Shown here in pieces: positions 23,534-26,805 of a stretch of 26,805 bases of DNA (positions are counted from its first letter, which is position 1; the number at the start of each line of letters is the position of its first letter). The position numbers and the translations under genes are program-made. The stretch covers positions 1 through 26,805 of the forward strand of contig JAJYUX010000010.1 of the NCBI GenBank assembly GCA_021792315.1. Direction: 5' to 3'. This DNA comes from an archaeon. GTDB taxonomy: Archaea; Thermoproteota; Nitrososphaeria; Nitrososphaerales; CADDZS01. The notes beneath the pieces are model-generated. The model worked only from the letters and a program-made list of their open reading frames with translations. It did not search any database and was not told the DNA's origin.

Positions 23534-24418
23534 ATGATTCTCAAACCCTTCGAATATGTCGCACCAAATTCACTGAGCGAAGCCTGTAAGGTTCTCAGCG
23601 AGCATTCTGACGCCAAAGTTATAGCTGGAGGTCAGAGTTTACTGCCAATAATGAAACTGAATCTGACGGAATTGGACTACTTGGTGGATTTGAAGAGAAT
23701 ACCTGGTCTGTCATACATCAAGATAGACAAGGATGTTTCATCAGACGGAAAGGAAGCCCTCTTTGCTGGTGCGCTAGCCACTCACTCTGATGTGGCTTCT
23801 TCAGATCTAGTGAGGAGAACGATTCCACTTCTTTCAAAGACAGCTTCCTCAATTGGACATCCGCTCGTCCGAAACCGGGGAACAATAGGAGGTAGCCTTT
23901 CACATTGCGATCCTGCCGCGGATATGTGTGTTACATCTCTTGCTCTAGATGCACGAATGACAATTACAAATTCAAGTAACACCAAGCGTGTTGTCCACGC
24001 CGAAGACTTTTTTCAGGGGACGTTCACAACTGCGCTTGAAAAGGGCGAGATACTGGAGAAAATCTGCTTCCCAATTCCACCGAATAGTCACACTCAAGCT
24101 TTCGAGAAAATCACTATGGGCCATGGTGATTTTCCTCTTGTCGTGGTCAGCACTGTACTGGATATTGGAAAAGGCATCTGCAATCAAACTAAGTTGGCCC
24201 TCGGGGGAGTATCCGACAAAGTAATCAGGATCAAACGAGCCGAAGAAGCACTCATTGGCAAGAAACTGGACGAAGATTCAATAGACAACGCGGCTTCGAT
24301 TGCCGAAGAGGAATCGAAACCTGCGGCAGACTTGGATGTTTCGGCAGAATATAAGAAGAAAATGGTCAGAGTTCTGGTAAGAAGAGCTCTCAGAAAGGCT
24401 TCCCAAGGAGCTGCATGA
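23534..24418 (+). CDS. Molybdenum hydroxylase FAD-binding (medium) subunit
   Basis: 294 residues, CoxM/XdhB type. The FAD contacts AGGQSLLP (31-38) and RNRGTIGGSLSHCDPAAD (113-130) are present, as is the C-terminal CO-dehydrogenase flavoprotein domain with LALGGVSDKVIRI. Such subunits take electrons from the 2Fe-2S subunit to an acceptor. It starts a three-gene operon and is followed with no gap by the 2Fe-2S gene (TGA ends at 24418 and ATG begins at 24419). The upstream gap of about 110 bases has an AT-rich TTTTAAACTTAAG at 23487-23499 as a possible promoter. The order medium-small-large is the classic one for this family. Confidence 0.9.
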   Translation: MILKPFEYVAPNSLSEACKVLSEHSDAKVIAGGQSLLPIMKLNLTELDYLVDLKRIPGLSYIKIDKDVSSDGKEALFAGALATHSDVASSDLVRRTIPLLSKTASSIGHPLVRNRGTIGGSLSHCDPAADMCVTSLALDARMTITNSSNTKRVVHAEDFFQGTFTTALEKGEILEKICFPIPPNSHTQAFEKITMGHGDFPLVVVSTVLDIGKGICNQTKLALGGVSDKVIRIKRAEEALIGKKLDEDSIDNAASIAEEESKPAADLDVSAEYKKKMVRVLVRRALRKASQGAA

Positions 24419-24922
24419 ATGATGGTGACGGAGAATTCTCAAACCTTGAAGAAGGTCAGCATGGAAGTTAACGGATCAAAAGAGACCATCGAAGTTGATG
24501 TTCGAGACTCATTGCTTGATGTCCTCAGGGATACTCTAGATCTTACCGGGCCGAAGAAAGGATGCGACGAAACAGTTTGTGGAGCTTGCTCCGTACTGCT
24601 CAACGGGAGAGCGATATGCTCTTGCACAATTCTTGCAGTGGAAGCAGACGGCTCAAAGGTTACGACGATAGAGGGTCTTTCCAAGGGAGACGACCTCGAT
24701 CCTCTGCAAAAAGCGTTCATTCAACACGACTCGTTGCAATGCGGTTATTGCACATCTGGGCAGATTATCGCAGCGAAGAGCTTTATAGATGAACTTCAAG
24801 GGCGAGTTCCTAACGAAGAGGAGATAAAAGAGGCTCTTTCGGGAAACATTTGCAGATGCGGCGCTTACAATAACATAGTCGACGCAGTAGCCGAAGTCGC
24901 AAAATCAAGAGCTCGAAGGTGA
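24419..24922 (+). CDS. Molybdenum hydroxylase 2Fe-2S (small) subunit
   Basis: 167 residues, CoxS/XdhC type. The plant-type cluster uses Cys49, 54, 57 and 69 (GCDETVCGACSVLLNG... CSC); the second cluster uses Cys108, 111, 145 and 147 (CGYC ... CRCGAY). All eight ligands are present, as is GPKKGCDE. It carries electrons from the molybdenum centre to the FAD subunit. It begins with two Met codons, either of which could be used. Its stop, TGA at 24920-24922, overlaps a GTG (24919-24921) that is the natural coupled start of the large subunit. Confidence 0.92.
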   Translation: MMVTENSQTLKKVSMEVNGSKETIEVDVRDSLLDVLRDTLDLTGPKKGCDETVCGACSVLLNGRAICSCTILAVEADGSKVTTIEGLSKGDDLDPLQKAFIQHDSLQCGYCTSGQIIAAKSFIDELQGRVPNEEEIKEALSGNICRCGAYNNIVDAVAEVAKSRARR

Positions 24923-26805
24923 ATCGCCGACGGCCGCCTCACAGCTGCTGGAAGAAAGGCCAAGAACAAGAATCGATTCTCACCCGAGAATTGATGGAAA
25001 GGAAAGAACTACCGGAAGGGCGACTTATGGCGCAGATTGGAAGGTATCTGGAACTCTTTATGCGCGAGTGCTATTCAGCACAATTCCACACGGAATTGTG
25101 AGAAAAATCGATACAACTGATGCAATGAATATTCCTGGAGTAAAGGCAATCATCACATGCCTTGATGACAAATCGATCTGGCATTCAGGCGATAGAGATC
25201 ACCAAAGACGAGTACTTCCAGATAGGGTGAGATTCGTTGGAGAGACAATAGCTGCTGTTGCCGCAACTTCAAGAAAGATAGCAGAGACTGCGGTACAGGC
25301 CTTGCGAGTTGAATACGATGAACTACCTGCAGTTTTCTCCATCGAAGAGGCAAGAAAGCCGAACGCTCCCAAAATCTGGGACGAAGGCAATGTAACGAGC
25401 TCTATAACCCTGAACTACGGCGATGTAAATTCACGAATCGAACATGACGCCGACTTTGTTCTTGAAGCAGACTACTCTACGGTCCGTGTTTCGAGGGCGC
25501 AGATAGAGCCTCCGGTTTCCTTGGCTTGGTGGGAGGGTGATGTACTGACTGTAGTTGTAGCATCCCAGACAGTGCATTTGGCCCGAGCCTCCCTTTCAGC
25601 TGATCTCGGTATCCCTCAGGAGAAAATCAGAACTATTACTCTCTACAAGGGAGGCGGGTTCGGTGGGGGAGGGTCATCAAACTACGATGCAATCGCGTCG
25701 ATCCTCTCGAAGAAAGCTGGCAAGCCTGTGATGCTTGAGTATAGCAGAGAGCAGGATTTCTTAGGAACTCATGGCAGGTGGGGGACCGTTCAACATCTTC
25801 GAGCCGCAGTTTCCAAAACAGAGGCAAAGTTGCTCGCCTTGGATCTGAAGGCATACTGTGATATTGGAGCCTATACTCGGTTTCGCGCTGGGTTGAACTT
25901 TGTCGACGGTCCTCATACTTACTACTCTTGGGATGCATGGAGGTCTGAAGTCTACGGCGTTTACACAAATACACCAGTTACTGGCTACATGAGAGCACCC
26001 GCGGGACCAGCTTCGAACTTTTCAGTGGAGTCTTTCGTTGACGAAATTGCCCACAAACTCGGAATGAATCCTTTGGAGCTTCGACTCCGGAATCTCGTCG
26101 TCACACCTCTGGGAGAACACCTCACGTCAAACGGTCTCGAAGAATGTCTCACGTCAGGATCGGAAGAATTCGGATGGCGAAAATCATGGCGCCCTCCAGA
26201 CGCTGTTAGAGTCAATGGGAGCAAGAAACTCAAAGGAGTAGGAATGGCTGTTGGAAGCTGGCATGCGGTGGTCGGACCAGGTGAAGCAAAAGTCAGAATT
26301 GGTCGCGATAACATCTTGGAGGTGTATGCGGGAATTGTGGATATTGGGACTGGGGCAAAGACAACAATGGCCATGATCGCTGCAGGAGTCATGGAAATGC
26401 CAGTGGAGAACACACGCGTCATTTACGGTGATTCTTCAACGTCGCCCTTTGCCCGAGGGGAAGTCGGCAGCATGACTACTGCCTTTACTGGTACAGCTGT
26501 TCGCGAGGCATCAATGAAACTCAGAAACAAGATACTATCAATAGCATCTCAGAAATTCGGAACTCCAAACTTGAGAATCGAAGATGGAATGGTGATCTCG
26601 AATGAAAGTAGCAAAACCGCTACTATAGCTGACCTGATCACATCGGCTGGACTTGATGGCGTAGAAGAGAGCGCCTCAACAGAACCAAAGCTTCCGGAGC
26701 ATTCAGAGAGGTTATCGTTCACGGCTCACTTTGCGGAGGTTGAAGTCGATTCGGAAACTGGTCATGTCGTTGTTACAAGATATGTGGCCGCACAGGATTC
26801 AGGAG
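24919..26805 (+). CDS. Molybdenum hydroxylase large subunit (partial at right edge; frame problem at its start)
   Basis: A continuous frame from 24891 to the window end gives RIDSHPRIDGKERTTGRA, GADWKVSGTLYARV, YKGGGFGGGG, TGYMRAPAGPAS, and GIVDIGTGAKTTMAM with RGEVGSMTTAFTGTAV: the large subunit of the xanthine dehydrogenase family, closely related to the gene at 15435-17717. The catalytic Glu lies beyond the edge. No ATG, GTG or TTG occurs in this frame before the conserved N-terminus; the first is GTG 25068, too late. A GTG at 24919 overlaps the stop of the 2Fe-2S gene as expected for coupling, but is in another frame. A one-base change between 24922 and about 24975 would join them. It may be an indel error, a frameshift mutation or a non-standard start. 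The body of the gene is sound. Confidence 0.85.

Noticed and set aside
15435..26805. Carbon monoxide dehydrogenase (CoxMSL) identity for the molybdenum hydroxylases
   Set aside because: The CoxL active-site loop (AYRCSFR) is absent; the equivalent region reads HMRAPTGP or YMRAPAGP, as in other hydroxylases of the family.

Overview
The window comes from an archaeal genome. The clearest marker is a TFB (archaeal TFIIB) gene at 5078-5731 on the minus strand. Several starts also lie about 25-28 nt downstream of a TATA-like box with no Shine-Dalgarno, the pattern of leaderless archaeal genes. A soil-type, organic-matter-using member of the Thermoproteota or Thermoplasmatota would fit the gene content, but the sequence alone does not settle the phylum. 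I see no rRNA, tRNA, CRISPR array, transposase or integrase.

Region 1 (1-3050) is gene-poor and decayed. It opens with a truncated-by-window nitrilase-superfamily gene (minus), then a SnoaL-like remnant, two small metal-binding-type proteins, a strong inverted repeat, a DHA2-type MFS fragment, and a DMT/EamA transporter remnant with frameshifts and an internal deletion. Region 2 (3120-5731) has an intact MFS transporter, a protein with a ribbon-helix-helix-like N-terminus, and a TFB that lacks the zinc ribbon.

Region 3 (5851-11840, plus strand) is the most interesting part. It is a tight operon: DsrE-family protein, TusA, MvhD-like iron-sulfur protein, HdrA-like flavoprotein, a second and larger HdrA-like flavoprotein, a small winged-helix protein, and an HdrC-like Fe-S domain fused to a membrane cytochrome-b-type domain. 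The parts match the quinone-interacting Qmo complex (two HdrA-like subunits, MvhD module, HdrC-membrane subunit), here joined to the sulfur carriers DsrE and TusA and with no HdrB, Apr, Sat or DsrAB in view. My inference is a membrane-linked sulfane-sulfur redox module. The second HdrA-like gene carries a single in-frame TAA in an otherwise continuous 653-codon frame.

Region 4 (11875-26805) is a catabolic island. The minus strand carries a GMC oxidoreductase, a metallo-beta-lactamase-fold hydrolase, a nitrilase-superfamily amidase and a molybdenum hydroxylase large subunit. Divergently there is another nitrilase-superfamily gene and an amidohydrolase, followed on the minus strand by a ThDP-dependent enzyme and a DHA2-type MFS exporter. 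A second molybdenum hydroxylase operon (FAD, 2Fe-2S and large subunits) runs off the right end. Together these suggest uptake or export, oxidation, C-C cleavage and C-N hydrolysis of small (hetero)aromatic or N-containing organics; the substrate cannot be read from sequence.

A recurring theme is genes that are intact except for one lesion: TAA in the second HdrA gene, TAG at codon 7 of the DHA2 transporter if the upstream ATG is used, and a frame change at the start of the last molybdenum hydroxylase subunit. Both TAA and TAG are also used as ordinary stops here, so recoding is less likely than recent decay or base-call errors.
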